This document shows positions 1-8,710 of a stretch of 42,723 nucleotides of DNA, piece after piece. The stretch lies in NCBI GenBank assembly GCA_902518155.1, contig CABYFA010000010.1:1-42723 (forward strand). Direction: 5' to 3'. The translations under genes were made by a program, and so were the position numbers. The notes beneath the pieces were generated by a model. That model saw only the letters and a list, made by a program, of their open reading frames with translations, searched no databases and was not told where the DNA came from. The DNA is from an uncultured Pelagibacteraceae bacterium. Lineage in GTDB: Bacteria; Pseudomonadota; Alphaproteobacteria; Pelagibacterales; Pelagibacteraceae. Each line of letters opens with the position of its first letter. Position 1 is the first letter of the stretch.

Positions 1-1293
1 TTCAGAAATATCTTCTTGATCTTTTTGATGAAACTCTTTTGCTCTCTCTATCAGAGCTTTTGCAGTTTCTTCCTCAATGCCTTCAATTTTTAATAAATTT
101 TCTGTCGAACTATCTTTTATATCGTCAATGGTGGAATAACCTTCGGCCACAAGAAGTTGTCCAAGTGTTTCATCTAACTCTAAATTTTTAACAAAATTTT
201 CTGTTTTCTCCTTAAACTCTAATTGTCTTCTTTCTGAATCCTCTGCATCTGTCATAATATTTATTTCAAAATTCAATAATTTTGTAGCGAGCCTTACATT
301 TTGTCCTCTTCTCCCAATAGCTTTACTTAAATTTTCTTCAGTAAGAATTACATCTAGTTTTTTTCTTTCTAAATCTACATTTACTCTTTGCACTTCAGCT
401 GGAGATAAAGCATTAGATACTAATATTGCGGGATCTTCAGACCAATTTACAATATCAATTTTTTCACCTTGTAATTCATTAACAACCGCTTGAACTCTCG
501 ATCCTCTCATCCCTACACAAGCTCCAACTGGATCTAATGAAGTATCAACTGCTTTAACACAAATTTTTGCTCTACTTCCAGGATCTCTGGAGGATGATTT
601 AATTTCAATCAGACCATCATAAATTTCAGGAACTTCTTGAACAAAAAGTTTTTCCATAAATTTTGGGTGAGCTCTTGATAAAAAAATTTGTTGCCCACGA
701 GGTTCTCGCCTTACATCAAAACAGTAAGCTTTAATTCTATCTCCAGCTTTTATATTCTCTCTTGGTATAATTTCATTTTTTTGAATTATTGCTTCTGTTC
801 TTCCGAGATCCACGATTACATTTCCAAACTCTAATCTTTTTACTATTCCACTTAAAATCGTGTCTTTTTTATCAATAAAATCGTTAAATTGTCTTTCGCG
901 CTCTGCCTCCCTAACATTAAAATTAATTACTTGTTTAGCTGTTTGAGCAGCTATTCTTCCAAAATCAAATGAAGGAAGTGGTTGTAAAACTTCATCTCCA
1001 ATCACTTTGTCTTTATTGGTCTCATTCAATGTAATGGCATCCTCTAATTTAATCTCAGTGTTTGTATTTTCTGGATTTTCTGTAACTATCAATTTTCTAA
1101 AAATTTCAATATCGCCATTATCTCTATTAATCATTACTTTGATCTCGTTATCCTGGCCAAATTTAGATTTTGCTGCTTTAGCAATTCCAGTTTCCATAGA
1201 ACTAATAATGAGTTCTTTATCAATTGATTTTTCCAAAGCTACTGCCTCTGCGATTCTCAATAGTTCAAGTTTATCTGCTCTTTTATTCAACAT
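1..1293 (-). CDS. nusA: Transcription termination/antitermination factor NusA (C-terminal end cut by window)
   Basis: NusA binds RNA polymerase and nascent RNA and modulates pausing, intrinsic termination and antitermination. The visible 431 codons run from ATG at 1293 and stay open to base 1, so the C-terminus lies outside the window. The order is a NusA N-terminal domain (roughly residues 1-125), an S1 domain (about 130-200, with GIVKRLEFGNVIVDLGRTEA), tandem KH domains (GACVGMRGSRVQAVVNEL and AIGRRGQNVRLATKLL), then a helical repeat containing LLVAEGYSTIDDIKD. A GGAG Shine-Dalgarno at 1308-1305 supports the start. An intrinsic terminator hairpin lies just upstream, between metK and this gene, so nusA is reached only by transcription that crosses it. 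The usual alphaproteobacterial neighbours trmB and rimP are absent between metK and nusA. Confidence 0.96.
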   Translation of the reverse strand, partial: MLNKRADKLELLRIAEAVALEKSIDKELIISSMETGIAKAAKSKFGQDNEIKVMINRDNGDIEIFRKLIVTENPENTNTEIKLEDAITLNETNKDKVIGDEVLQPLPSFDFGRIAAQTAKQVINFNVREAERERQFNDFIDKKDTILSGIVKRLEFGNVIVDLGRTEAIIQKNEIIPRENIKAGDRIKAYCFDVRREPRGQQIFLSRAHPKFMEKLFVQEVPEIYDGLIEIKSSSRDPGSRAKICVKAVDTSLDPVGACVGMRGSRVQAVVNELQGEKIDIVNWSEDPAILVSNALSPAEVQRVNVDLERKKLDVILTEENLSKAIGRRGQNVRLATKLLNFEINIMTDAEDSERRQLEFKEKTENFVKNLELDETLGQLLVAEGYSTIDDIKDSSTENLLKIEGIEEETAKALIERAKEFHQKDQEDISE

Positions 1294-1308
1294 AGTTTTG
1301 TTTGCTCC

Positions 1309-1335
1309 AAAAAAAAATGGGCCAAAGCCCATTTT
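1309..1335 (-). terminator. Intrinsic terminator in the metK-nusA gap, possible nusA attenuator
   Basis: Read on the minus strand, arms AAAATGGGC and GCCCATTTT (1335-1327 and 1322-1314) form a perfect 9-bp stem with a TTTG loop, followed directly by a run of nine T (1317-1309). The T run ends 15 nt before the nusA ATG, with the nusA Shine-Dalgarno immediately after it, so no promoter fits downstream of the terminator. It either ends the metK transcript with read-through into nusA or acts as a leader attenuator. Confidence 0.85.
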
Positions 1336-1356
1336 GAAAATTCAACAATGTGAATA

Positions 1357-1386
1357 AATATATAAAAGTTTTTTTTTATTTTTCAA
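1357..1386 (-). promoter_or_regulatory. Candidate promoter for nusA upstream of the leader terminator
   Basis: On the minus strand a TTGAAA box (1386-1381), an 18-nt spacer and a TATATT box (1362-1357) lie just after the metK stop. Transcription would start near 1349 and give a leader of about 55 nt carrying the whole terminator hairpin. In DNA this AT-rich such boxes arise by chance, so the call is weak and rests mainly on its position. Confidence 0.35.
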
Positions 1387-1392
1387 TAAAAA

Positions 1393-2562
1393 CTATTTTA
1401 AGAAAATGTTAGATTTATTGGTATTTTCCCAAGAAAAAGCACCTTCTTTATCCGGCTCTCTTCCAAAATGTCCATATGCAGATGTTTTTTCATATATAGG
1501 TTTATTAAGCCCCAACATCTCTCTTATTCCTCTTGGGCTAAGATCAAAACTTTCTTTAATCTTATCTTCAACAAATTTATTTTTATCTAAATCATTGTCA
1601 AAAAGACTCACATAAATAGATAAAGGTTTTGAAACACCAATTGCATAAGCCAATTGAATCAAACATTTATCAGCAATTTTCGATGCAACAACATTTTTGG
1701 CAATATATCTGGCTGCATAAGCTGCGGACCTGTCAACTTTAGTTGGATCTTTTCCAGAAAAAGCTCCACCACCATGTGGAGCAGCTCCGCCATAAGTGTC
1801 TACAATAATTTTTCTACCTGTTAGGCCACAATCTCCATCAGGACCTCCTATTACAAAATTTCCAGTTGGATTTACATAAAATTCATCTTCATTAAAACCC
1901 TCCAAAAAATTTTTTGGTATAGAATTTATCAAATATGGTCTCAACAATTCCCTTACCTGTTCTTGATTAACATTTGCAGTATGCTGAGAAGAAATTACGA
2001 CTGATTTAACTTTTGAAGGTTTACCATTTTCATATTCAAAAGTTACCTGACTTTTGGAGTCTGGTTCTATATTTTTTAATTTACCTGATTTTCTATCTTC
2101 AGCCATTAATCTTAAAATTTTATGGGAAAAATGAATCGGTGCAGGCATTAAAACATCAGTTTCATTACATGCATAACCAAACATAATACCTTGATCTCCT
2201 GCACCCTCATCTTTATTGCCTGAAGAGTCTACACCCATAGCAATGTCACTTGATTGTGAATGAAGATGACTTTCTATTTTTGTAGCCTCTTTCCAGGTAA
2301 AACCATCTTGATCATATCCAATATCTTTAATGCATTCTCTTACCTTATTGATTAAATCATCTTTTTTAATTTCTGGTCCTCTGACCTCACCGGCTAATAC
2401 AACTTTATTTGTAGTTGTGAGAGTTTCACATGCAACTCTCGAATATGGATCGTTAGATAAATAAGTGTCTACCACCATGTCAGATATCCTATCCGACACT
2501 TTATCTGGGTGTCCCTCTGAAACAGACTCACTTGTAAAAAGAAAATTTTTTAAATTACTCAT
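1393..2562 (-). CDS. metK: S-adenosylmethionine synthetase
   Basis: Makes S-adenosylmethionine from methionine and ATP in the cytoplasm. At 389 residues it is full length for the family. Visible signatures are the N-terminal EGHPDKVSD (residues 16-24, catalytic His18), [12 protein letters not shown] (120-131, the methionine/ATP site) and the phosphate-binding GGGAFSGKD (264-272). The start overlaps the end of lnt by 8 nt, suggesting translational coupling in one operon with phoH-ybeY-lnt. Nothing riboswitch-like could sit in front of it because the upstream DNA is lnt coding sequence. A terminator follows about 58 nt after the stop codon. Confidence 0.98.
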   Translation of the reverse strand: MSNLKNFLFTSESVSEGHPDKVSDRISDMVVDTYLSNDPYSRVACETLTTTNKVVLAGEVRGPEIKKDDLINKVRECIKDIGYDQDGFTWKEATKIESHLHSQSSDIAMGVDSSGNKDEGAGDQGIMFGYACNETDVLMPAPIHFSHKILRLMAEDRKSGKLKNIEPDSKSQVTFEYENGKPSKVKSVVISSQHTANVNQEQVRELLRPYLINSIPKNFLEGFNEDEFYVNPTGNFVIGGPDGDCGLTGRKIIVDTYGGAAPHGGGAFSGKDPTKVDRSAAYAARYIAKNVVASKIADKCLIQLAYAIGVSKPLSIYVSLFDNDLDKNKFVEDKIKESFDLSPRGIREMLGLNKPIYEKTSAYGHFGREPDKEGAFSWENTNKSNIFLK

Positions 2563-4093
2563 TTTTAGTCCTATTAAATGAAAAAGTTAAAACAATATAC
2601 AACAAAATTAATATGAAAAATATGTTATTTCCATATTTAGAAAACAATGTTGGTTTTAAATCTCTTATGCCTTCTAAATCAATGTAACCTGAAATTCCAT
2701 AATCTATTTTATTCTCAATAAAACCTAATGGATTTATAATTGCTGCCATCCCGTTATTAGATGATCTAATTATATACTTTCCATTTTCGACTGCTCTAAA
2801 TTTACTATGGATAAAATGTTGTTTAGGTCCAATGGATTTACCAAACCATCCATCTTCAGAAATATTTAATATAAAATCGAAATCAAAATTCTTAGTCAAG
2901 TTTCCACTATATATGATTTCATAACAAATTAATGGCAAAAAATTTATTTGTTTAAGATCATCTTGGATTTTAATAATTTTTCTATTGGTACCTTTATCAA
3001 ATGATCCAATATTATTTGTGATTGTTTTTAAACCAAATTTGTTAAGAATATTTTCAATAGGAACAAATTCTCCGAAAGGTACAAGTTTAATTTTGTTATA
3101 ATTATCAATTAAATTTACTTTACTATCAAATATTGAAAATGAATTGTAATAACTGTAATCATTGTTCATAGTTTTTCTGCTTGTTATTCCTAAACCGATT
3201 AAATGATTATCACTAAAATATTTTTCAAATATGTCATTGTATAAATCTAATTGATCTTCATAAGTGTTGGGTATTATTCCCTCTGGCCATACAAAAAATG
3301 TCTTTTTTTCTTCAATTGGTGAACTAATTGAAATTAGCTCATTAATTACACTCTCAGCATTAACGTTTTTATAGTACCTATCTAAACTTATATTTGCTCC
3401 AATTACTCTGACTGCAAAAGGAAGTTCTTTCTCTTTACTATTATAAAAATTTTTTTTTAAAAATTCTCCATATTTATAAAAAGAGATAGGTAATAGCAGT
3501 AAAAAGATACACACAACCACTTCTTTTTTAGATTTTCTAAATATGAAAAGGGCGGGAGCTGTAAAAAAACTTACTACTATAAGATTTAATGAATAAGTTC
3601 CTATTATTGACAAAATACTCAAAAAACTATTAATTTCAGAGAGACTAAAAACTACCAAGTTCCAAGGAAACCCAGTTAAAATTGTTCCTCTAATAAACTC
3701 TATTAAACCAAACAAAAGAGAAAATAGGAAAAAAGCACTTAATATATTTTTCGGTTTGTATAGATAAAAAATAGCAATACATAATGCATAAAATAACCCT
3801 AAAAATGCTGGAATGACAATTAAAGATATAGGAATTAAAAAATTAAAACTTTGATCAAAACTTAAGGATATAGTTAACCAATACAAACCCAATAAAAAAT
3901 AACTAAAACCAAACAACCATCCATAATAAAAAGATTTTTTTATTCCTTGTTTTAGTCTCCGAAATAAAAAGATAAAGAAAACACTAAATGTAAAAAAATT
4001 TAAAAAAAAAAAATTATAAGGAGGTAAACTTAAGGAAGTTAAGCTTCCTAAAAAAATTATCAATAAAGTCTCAAATATAAAATTTTTTTTCAA
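2555..4093 (-). CDS. lnt: Apolipoprotein N-acyltransferase
   Basis: Inner-membrane enzyme that adds the third acyl chain to the N-terminal Cys of lipoproteins, the last step of lipoprotein maturation. The 512 residues have a hydrophobic multi-span N-terminal half (about residues 5-205) followed by a periplasmic nitrilase-type domain and a final anchor helix (about 488-505). The nitrilase triad is readable as Glu271 (WPEG), Lys336 (KLVPFGE) and Cys390 (LPLICYE). ATGA overlap with ybeY upstream (4 nt) and 8-nt overlap with metK downstream indicate one transcript. The HlyC/CorC-type gene often found between ybeY and lnt in alphaproteobacteria is absent. Likely clients in this window are DolP, the LptE-like protein and the DUF3576 lipoprotein. 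Confidence 0.95.
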   Translation of the reverse strand: MKKNFIFETLLIIFLGSLTSLSLPPYNFFFLNFFTFSVFFIFLFRRLKQGIKKSFYYGWLFGFSYFLLGLYWLTISLSFDQSFNFLIPISLIVIPAFLGLFYALCIAIFYLYKPKNILSAFFLFSLLFGLIEFIRGTILTGFPWNLVVFSLSEINSFLSILSIIGTYSLNLIVVSFFTAPALFIFRKSKKEVVVCIFLLLLPISFYKYGEFLKKNFYNSKEKELPFAVRVIGANISLDRYYKNVNAESVINELISISSPIEEKKTFFVWPEGIIPNTYEDQLDLYNDIFEKYFSDNHLIGLGITSRKTMNNDYSYYNSFSIFDSKVNLIDNYNKIKLVPFGEFVPIENILNKFGLKTITNNIGSFDKGTNRKIIKIQDDLKQINFLPLICYEIIYSGNLTKNFDFDFILNISEDGWFGKSIGPKQHFIHSKFRAVENGKYIIRSSNNGMAAIINPLGFIENKIDYGISGYIDLEGIRDLKPTLFSKYGNNIFFILILLYIVLTFSFNRTKNE

Positions 4094-4557
4094 TTTAAAA
4101 AGGAAGTTTTTTCTATAGATTTAAAAATTTTTTTTTCTTCATTTAACATCTGTTTATACTCTTTACTTTTTTGATGATCATGACCCAATAAATGTAGAAA
4201 ACCATGTATAAAAATTTTAATTGTTTTTATTTTAAATTCATAATTGTCTAAATTTTTCGGCTTATTCATATAATTAAAACTTATAATTATATCACCAAGA
4301 TAATTTTCTCTTAATTTTTTTTGTTTTTTATTAAATGGAAAAGAAAGTACATCGGTATGTTTATCCTTATTTCTAAATTTTTTGTTTAAAGTTTTAATTG
4401 TTTTATTATTTGATAGTAATAGCGTTAAATAGATTTTTTTGTTGATAAATCTATATTTTTTTGGGAACTTGTTACATATTTTATTAAAAAATAATTCTTT
4501 TTTTTTTATCTTTTTTGACCAAGAATTTTCTTCTGAAAGTACATTAACTTTGATCAT
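4090..4557 (-). CDS. ybeY: Endoribonuclease YbeY (rRNA maturation factor)
   Basis: Metal-dependent single-strand RNase involved in 16S rRNA 3'-end maturation and ribosome quality control. The 155-residue protein carries the family zinc motif HGFLHLLGHDH with His118, His122 and His128, and the upstream strand DVLSFPF typical of the family. It is very Lys/Asn-rich, as expected for this base composition. It overlaps phoH by 14 nt and lnt by 4 nt (ATGA), keeping the conserved phoH-ybeY-lnt order. Confidence 0.95.
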   Translation of the reverse strand: MIKVNVLSEENSWSKKIKKKELFFNKICNKFPKKYRFINKKIYLTLLLSNNKTIKTLNKKFRNKDKHTDVLSFPFNKKQKKLRENYLGDIIISFNYMNKPKNLDNYEFKIKTIKIFIHGFLHLLGHDHQKSKEYKQMLNEEKKIFKSIEKTSFLN

Positions 4558-5545
4558 TATTGTTGTAAGCTTTCACAATTTTTGAAACTAAAGGATGCCT
4601 CACAACATCTGAATGATCAAAGTCTATAACTGCAATCTCATTCAAATGTGATAATATCTTTTTTGATCTTTCTAAACCTGACATTTTTTTGTTAGGTAAA
4701 TCTATTTGGGTAGGATCACCATTTACAACTATTTTTGAATTTTCACCTATCCTAGTAAGAAACATTTTTATTTGTGTATCGGTAGCATTTTGAGCTTCAT
4801 CTAAAATTGCAAAAGAATTTTTTAAAGTTCTTCCTCTCATAAAAGCTAAAGGAGCTATTTCAATGTCACCAATTTCTATCATTCTCTGAATTTTTTCAAA
4901 ATGAAACAGATCATACAAAGAGTCATACAAAGGACGTAGATATGGATCAACTTTTTCTTTCATATCCCCTGGCAGGAATCCTAATCTCTCACCTGCCTCA
5001 ACCGCGGGTCTAGAAAGTATAATCCTCTCTATTTTTTTTTCTAACAACATTGTTAAACCTACAGCAACAGCAAGAAAGGTTTTTCCTGTACCAGCAGGTC
5101 CAGCAGATATTATTATTTCATTTTGTCTCAATGCTCTAACATACTCTTTTTGTTTTTCTGATCTTGGAATTATAGATTTTTTTGGAGTTTTGATTATATC
5201 AGTAACGTTGGTATTTTTTACCTTTTCATTAATCATAAATTGATCAACTGAGGATAAAATATCTTTTTGTTCTATACTACCATTATTTTTAAATTGATTT
5301 GCAAGAAATTGAATTGCATTCTTCAAAATTTCATTTTTTTCTGAAGTTGATTTGATTAAGATTGAATTTCCCCTGGAATAAATACTTGAATTAGTTATTT
5401 TTTCTAACTCTTTCAAGTTTTGGTTAAATTCACCAACTACTCCCATCAGAAGGTCATTTTCGTGAAAAATTACACTAATTGAATTATTTTCTGAATAAAC
5501 AAATTTTAGAGATGAATTAATATCTTTTTTAATAGTATTACTCAA
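4544..5545 (-). CDS. PhoH-family ATPase (PhoL)
   Basis: Cytoplasmic P-loop NTPase of the PhoH/PhoL family, usually encoded next to ybeY and thought to act in RNA metabolism. The Walker A motif GPAGTGKT is at residues 149-156 and the Walker B region ILDEAQN has Asp249-Glu250. The N-terminal 100 or so residues form the small KH-like domain seen in PhoL proteins. Length (333) is normal. It follows miaB by 2 nt and overlaps ybeY by 14 nt, so it is within the same operon. The biochemical role is not established for the family in general. Confidence 0.93.
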   Translation of the reverse strand: MSNTIKKDINSSLKFVYSENNSISVIFHENDLLMGVVGEFNQNLKELEKITNSSIYSRGNSILIKSTSEKNEILKNAIQFLANQFKNNGSIEQKDILSSVDQFMINEKVKNTNVTDIIKTPKKSIIPRSEKQKEYVRALRQNEIIISAGPAGTGKTFLAVAVGLTMLLEKKIERIILSRPAVEAGERLGFLPGDMKEKVDPYLRPLYDSLYDLFHFEKIQRMIEIGDIEIAPLAFMRGRTLKNSFAILDEAQNATDTQIKMFLTRIGENSKIVVNGDPTQIDLPNKKMSGLERSKKILSHLNEIAVIDFDHSDVVRHPLVSKIVKAYNNNDQS

Positions 5546-5547
5546 AT

Positions 5548-6876
5548 TTAAGCCACTCTTTGTTTTGAATTATCTAAGCTTTTACCAAACAATGTATTTT
5601 GATTACTGCTATTTATTTTTACTTTTATAACATTTCCCATATCTAAATAATTACCATCAAAAATAACTGAAGTCATATATTCTGATCGACCAAAAAACTT
5701 TGTGCCACCATCTATTTTATTTTCAACTAAAACATCTATTTCTTTACCTTCAAGTGATTTATTCATATTAATTTGATTGGTAAATAATTGTTTTTGAACT
5801 TTTTCTAATCTTGTAAGTGAAATTTTTTTATCAATTAACTCAAAATTTGCTGCAGTTGTTCCTGGTCTTGGACTAAATATGAAAGAAAAAGAATTTATAA
5901 ATTCAATTTTTTTAATTAAATCACATGTTTCATTAAAGTCCTTCTCATCCTCACCCGGATAGGAAATTATAAAATCACTCGAAAACTTTATTTTTGGGTT
6001 AATTTTTTGAAGTTTTTCGTAAGTATTAACATAATCACTTATTTGATGTTTTCTATTCATTGACTTTAGGATCTTATCAGATCCACTTTGAACGGGCAGG
6101 TGAACTAAAGGCATTAACTTCTTTGAAACACCATATAAATTGATAAGATCTTCTGTCATATCCCTTGGGTGAGAAGTTGTATATCTAATTCTTTTAATTC
6201 CATCCAACTTTTCTATTTCTAAAATTAAATCTGACAATCTGTAATTTTCATAATTATAAGCATTAACATTTTGACCTAGTAGCGTTATTTCACGAACTCC
6301 ATTTTCTGACAAGTTCTCTGCTTCTTCTAATATTTTTTTGAATGGTCTTGAATATTCTGGACCTCTTGTGAATGGTACTACACAGAAATGGCAAAATTTA
6401 TCACAGCCCTCTTGAATAGTTAAAAATGATGAAATTTTTTTTGATGAGTTCTTAATATTATCTAAATAATCAAATTTTGTGATGGCATCAAATTCAGTTT
6501 CGTCTATTTTTTTTTGTTTGGATAAAAATTCTTCAATTTTATCGTTTATTTTATGATAGGCTTGCGGTCCAATAACGATATCAATATATGGTTCTCTTTT
6601 GATCATTTCCTCATTTTCAGCCTGAGCAACACATCCAGCAACTATAACGATTGGTTTTTTTCGTGATCTAAAATTTTTTTTAACCCGTCCAATCTCATGA
6701 TAAACTTTTTCTTTAGCTTTATCCCGAATATGGCAGGTGTTAAGTAGATAACAATTAGTCTCATGTAGATTTTCAGTTTTTACAAAACCTATTTCTCTCA
6801 CAGTATCAAATATTCTATTCGTGTCATATTCGTTCATTTGACAACCGAAAGTTTTGATAAATATCTTTTTATTCAT
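5548..6876 (-). CDS. miaB: tRNA-2-methylthio-N6-dimethylallyladenosine synthase MiaB
   Basis: Radical-SAM methylthiotransferase that converts i6A37 to ms2i6A37 in tRNAs reading UNN codons. The N-terminal UPF0004 domain has the three cluster-binding cysteines Cys12, Cys48 and Cys82. The radical-SAM motif is CDKFCHFC (Cys158, Cys162, Cys165), and a C-terminal TRAM domain begins near residue 370. The length of 442 is typical. It overlaps fur upstream by 8 nt and sits 2 nt from phoH. MiaB rather than its paralogue RimO is favoured by the neighbourhood (fur-miaB-phoH) and the sequence. Confidence 0.95.
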   Translation of the reverse strand: MNKKIFIKTFGCQMNEYDTNRIFDTVREIGFVKTENLHETNCYLLNTCHIRDKAKEKVYHEIGRVKKNFRSRKKPIVIVAGCVAQAENEEMIKREPYIDIVIGPQAYHKINDKIEEFLSKQKKIDETEFDAITKFDYLDNIKNSSKKISSFLTIQEGCDKFCHFCVVPFTRGPEYSRPFKKILEEAENLSENGVREITLLGQNVNAYNYENYRLSDLILEIEKLDGIKRIRYTTSHPRDMTEDLINLYGVSKKLMPLVHLPVQSGSDKILKSMNRKHQISDYVNTYEKLQKINPKIKFSSDFIISYPGEDEKDFNETCDLIKKIEFINSFSFIFSPRPGTTAANFELIDKKISLTRLEKVQKQLFTNQINMNKSLEGKEIDVLVENKIDGGTKFFGRSEYMTSVIFDGNYLDMGNVIKVKINSSNQNTLFGKSLDNSKQRVA

Positions 6877-7306
6877 CTTTTGAGTTTACTTTGACACCAT
6901 ATAACTCAAGTTTATGATCTACTAACTTATAACCATATTTTTTTGCAACTTTTTTTTGCAACTCTTCAATTTCTTCATCTACAAATTCAATTATTTCACC
7001 AGATTTTATATCAATCAAATGATCATGATGACTCTCTATCATTGCTTCATATCTAGCCTTACCACCTTTAAAATCATGTTTAGTTAAAATTCCTGCTTCT
7101 TCGAAAAGCTTAACTGTCCTATAAACTGTAGCTATGCTTATTTTTGGATCAACTTTTGATACACGACTATATAACTCATCAACATCTGGATGATCAGACT
7201 CACCATAAGCGGCTTTTGACTCTGAAATAACCTTTGCAATAATTCGCCTCTGATCAGTTAATTTTACCCCTTTAGATAAACATTGTTGTTCAATTGTATC
7301 TGGCAT
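6869..7306 (-). CDS. Fur-family metalloregulator (Fur/Mur type)
   Basis: DNA-binding metal-sensing repressor of 145 residues. A winged helix (about 10-85) contains SIATVYRTVKLFEEAGIL, the family recognition helix. The metal-site motif HHDHLI is at residues 93-98. The CxxC zinc motif that follows in Escherichia coli Fur is replaced by Asp-Ile-Lys-Ser, so the structural zinc Cys pair is missing; alphaproteobacterial Fur/Mur proteins share this feature. Whether it senses iron or manganese cannot be told here. It sits 8 nt after the short tsaB and overlaps miaB, the conserved alphaproteobacterial position, although the usual rimI between tsaB and fur is absent. Confidence 0.93.
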   Translation of the reverse strand: MPDTIEQQCLSKGVKLTDQRRIIAKVISESKAAYGESDHPDVDELYSRVSKVDPKISIATVYRTVKLFEEAGILTKHDFKGGKARYEAMIESHHDHLIDIKSGEIIEFVDEEIEELQKKVAKKYGYKLVDHKLELYGVKVNSKDE

Positions 7307-7314
7307 AATTGATT

Positions 7315-7701
7315 TTAACTCAAATAAATAGGATTTATCAAATTTTTTTCAACTTTTAATTTATCGCAAAGTTTTGGGATATTTTCATATTTAACCTCAT
7401 TTTTTTCACTAAAATCATCTAAACTATAACAATAATAATCAATTTTATTGGCTAAATGAAAAGCTTTAACAACTGATAAAGAATTTCTTATACCCGCAAA
7501 ACTTCCTGGACCTCGATTTACATAAATTTGAGAAACTTTATCTAAATCTAAATTTTTTTTATTTAAAAAATCATTAATTAAAATTGATAATTTTTCATAA
7601 TTTATTTTGGAATTTTCATGTGTAATGCTGTAATTAATATCATTATTAATGATCATTAAAAAAATTTTATCTTTAGCGGCATCTATAATTAGCTTATTCA
7701 T
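7315..7701 (-). CDS. tsaB: Short TsaB-like protein (t6A tRNA modification)
   Basis: TsaB is the non-catalytic partner of TsaD in making threonylcarbamoyl-adenosine (t6A37) in tRNAs. The N-terminal strand LIIDAAKDKIFLMII and the motif RGPGSFAGIRNSLSVVKAF are the TsaB signatures. The gene gives only 128 residues from the ATG at 7701, against about 220-230 in most bacteria, so most of the C-terminal half is missing. Only 8 nt separate its stop from fur, so no frameshifted remainder lies downstream. An upstream in-frame ATG at 7752 would add 17 unlike residues and is rejected. Its first 53 nt are antisense to the start of the deacetylase gene. Identity is good; activity of the short form is uncertain. 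Confidence 0.85.
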   Translation of the reverse strand: MNKLIIDAAKDKIFLMIINNDINYSITHENSKINYEKLSILINDFLNKKNLDLDKVSQIYVNRGPGSFAGIRNSLSVVKAFHLANKIDYYCYSLDDFSEKNEVKYENIPKLCDKLKVEKNLINPIYLS

Positions 7702-8710
7702 TTTACAATTTATTTTTCTAGTTAATTCTATTTCACAAGAGAATAATATCAAATCTTATTCTAGAGACAGTGGTGTTTTATCATTGATGTATCATCGATT
7801 TAATGAAAATAGATATCCATCAACAAATATAAGAATGGATATGTTTGATGAGCAAATGAAAATCATTAAAAATCAAGGGTATGAATTTTATGACCCTAAT
7901 AATTTTTTAAATGAATTTAATAAAGTAAAAAAGAATAAGAAAATTTTAATTACAATTGATGATGGATTTAAGTCATTTTATAATGAGGCCTGGCCATATC
8001 TTAAAAAAAATAAAATTCCATTCATCTTATTTGTATCTACTGAACCTGTGGGTAAAAAAGGGTATATGACTTGGGATGAAATTAAAGAAATTGATAACTC
8101 CGATATAGGCTATGTCGGACACCATTCACATACACATGAATATTTAATTGATATGACAGAAAAAGAATTCATAAACGATATAGAAACAGCAACTGAAATT
8201 TTTAAAGATAAACTGGGGTATGTGCCAGCAATATTTTCATATCCTTTTGGTGAATATTCTCTTTTTATGAAAAATTATATATCAAAAAATTTTGAAATTG
8301 CTTTTGGACAACATTCTGGAATAATTGATAACAATAAAGATAAATTTGAATTACCAAGATTTCCGATAAATGAAAAGTATGGAGATTTAAAACGATTTAA
8401 CTCACTAATAAATTATTACCCTTTAGAATACAAATCTCTTAAACCAGTAGAAAAGAAATTAGAAAATAATAATAATCCACCTAAATTAATTGTGGAATTT
8501 TTTGATTATCAAAAAAATATTAAAAATATCAATTGTTATTCAAATGATGGTGGTTCATGGGGCCAACCAAATTTAGTATTCGAAAAAAATATTCTTTATA
8601 TCAATTTCGAGTCTAAATTTTTACCAAGACGCGGAAGAATAAATTGTTCCTTAAATGATGATGGCAAATGGCGTTGGTTTGGAACCCAATTTGTTATAAT
8701 TGAAAATTAA
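7649..8710 (+). CDS. Secreted polysaccharide deacetylase (NodB domain)
   Basis: Predicted carbohydrate esterase family 4 protein, 353 residues. Residues 1-30 form a signal peptide (basic start, long hydrophobic core), so it acts in the periplasm or is anchored there. The NodB domain shows LSLMYHRF, TIDDGF (catalytic/metal Asp-Asp) and the metal-binding HSHTH, followed by SYPFGEYS. A C-terminal extension (about 265-353) has two similar Cys-containing turns, INCYSNDGG and INCSLNDDG, perhaps a small disulfide-linked beta domain. The substrate is unknown; peptidoglycan or an exopolysaccharide are possible. It starts head-to-head inside tsaB and shares a TTAA stop overlap with the convergent Bax-like gene. 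Confidence 0.88.
   Translation: MIIKKILSLAASIISLFILQFIFLVNSISQENNIKSYSRDSGVLSLMYHRFNENRYPSTNIRMDMFDEQMKIIKNQGYEFYDPNNFLNEFNKVKKNKKILITIDDGFKSFYNEAWPYLKKNKIPFILFVSTEPVGKKGYMTWDEIKEIDNSDIGYVGHHSHTHEYLIDMTEKEFINDIETATEIFKDKLGYVPAIFSYPFGEYSLFMKNYISKNFEIAFGQHSGIIDNNKDKFELPRFPINEKYGDLKRFNSLINYYPLEYKSLKPVEKKLENNNNPPKLIVEFFDYQKNIKNINCYSNDGGSWGQPNLVFEKNILYINFESKFLPRRGRINCSLNDDGKWRWFGTQFVIIEN

Noticed and set aside
2563..2600. SAM riboswitch before metK
   Set aside because: The DNA upstream of metK is lnt coding sequence with an 8-nt overlap; there is no room for an aptamer.
7702..7752. Upstream start for tsaB giving 145 residues
   Set aside because: The 17 extra residues do not resemble a TsaB N-terminus, whereas the ATG at 7701 gives the standard beginning.
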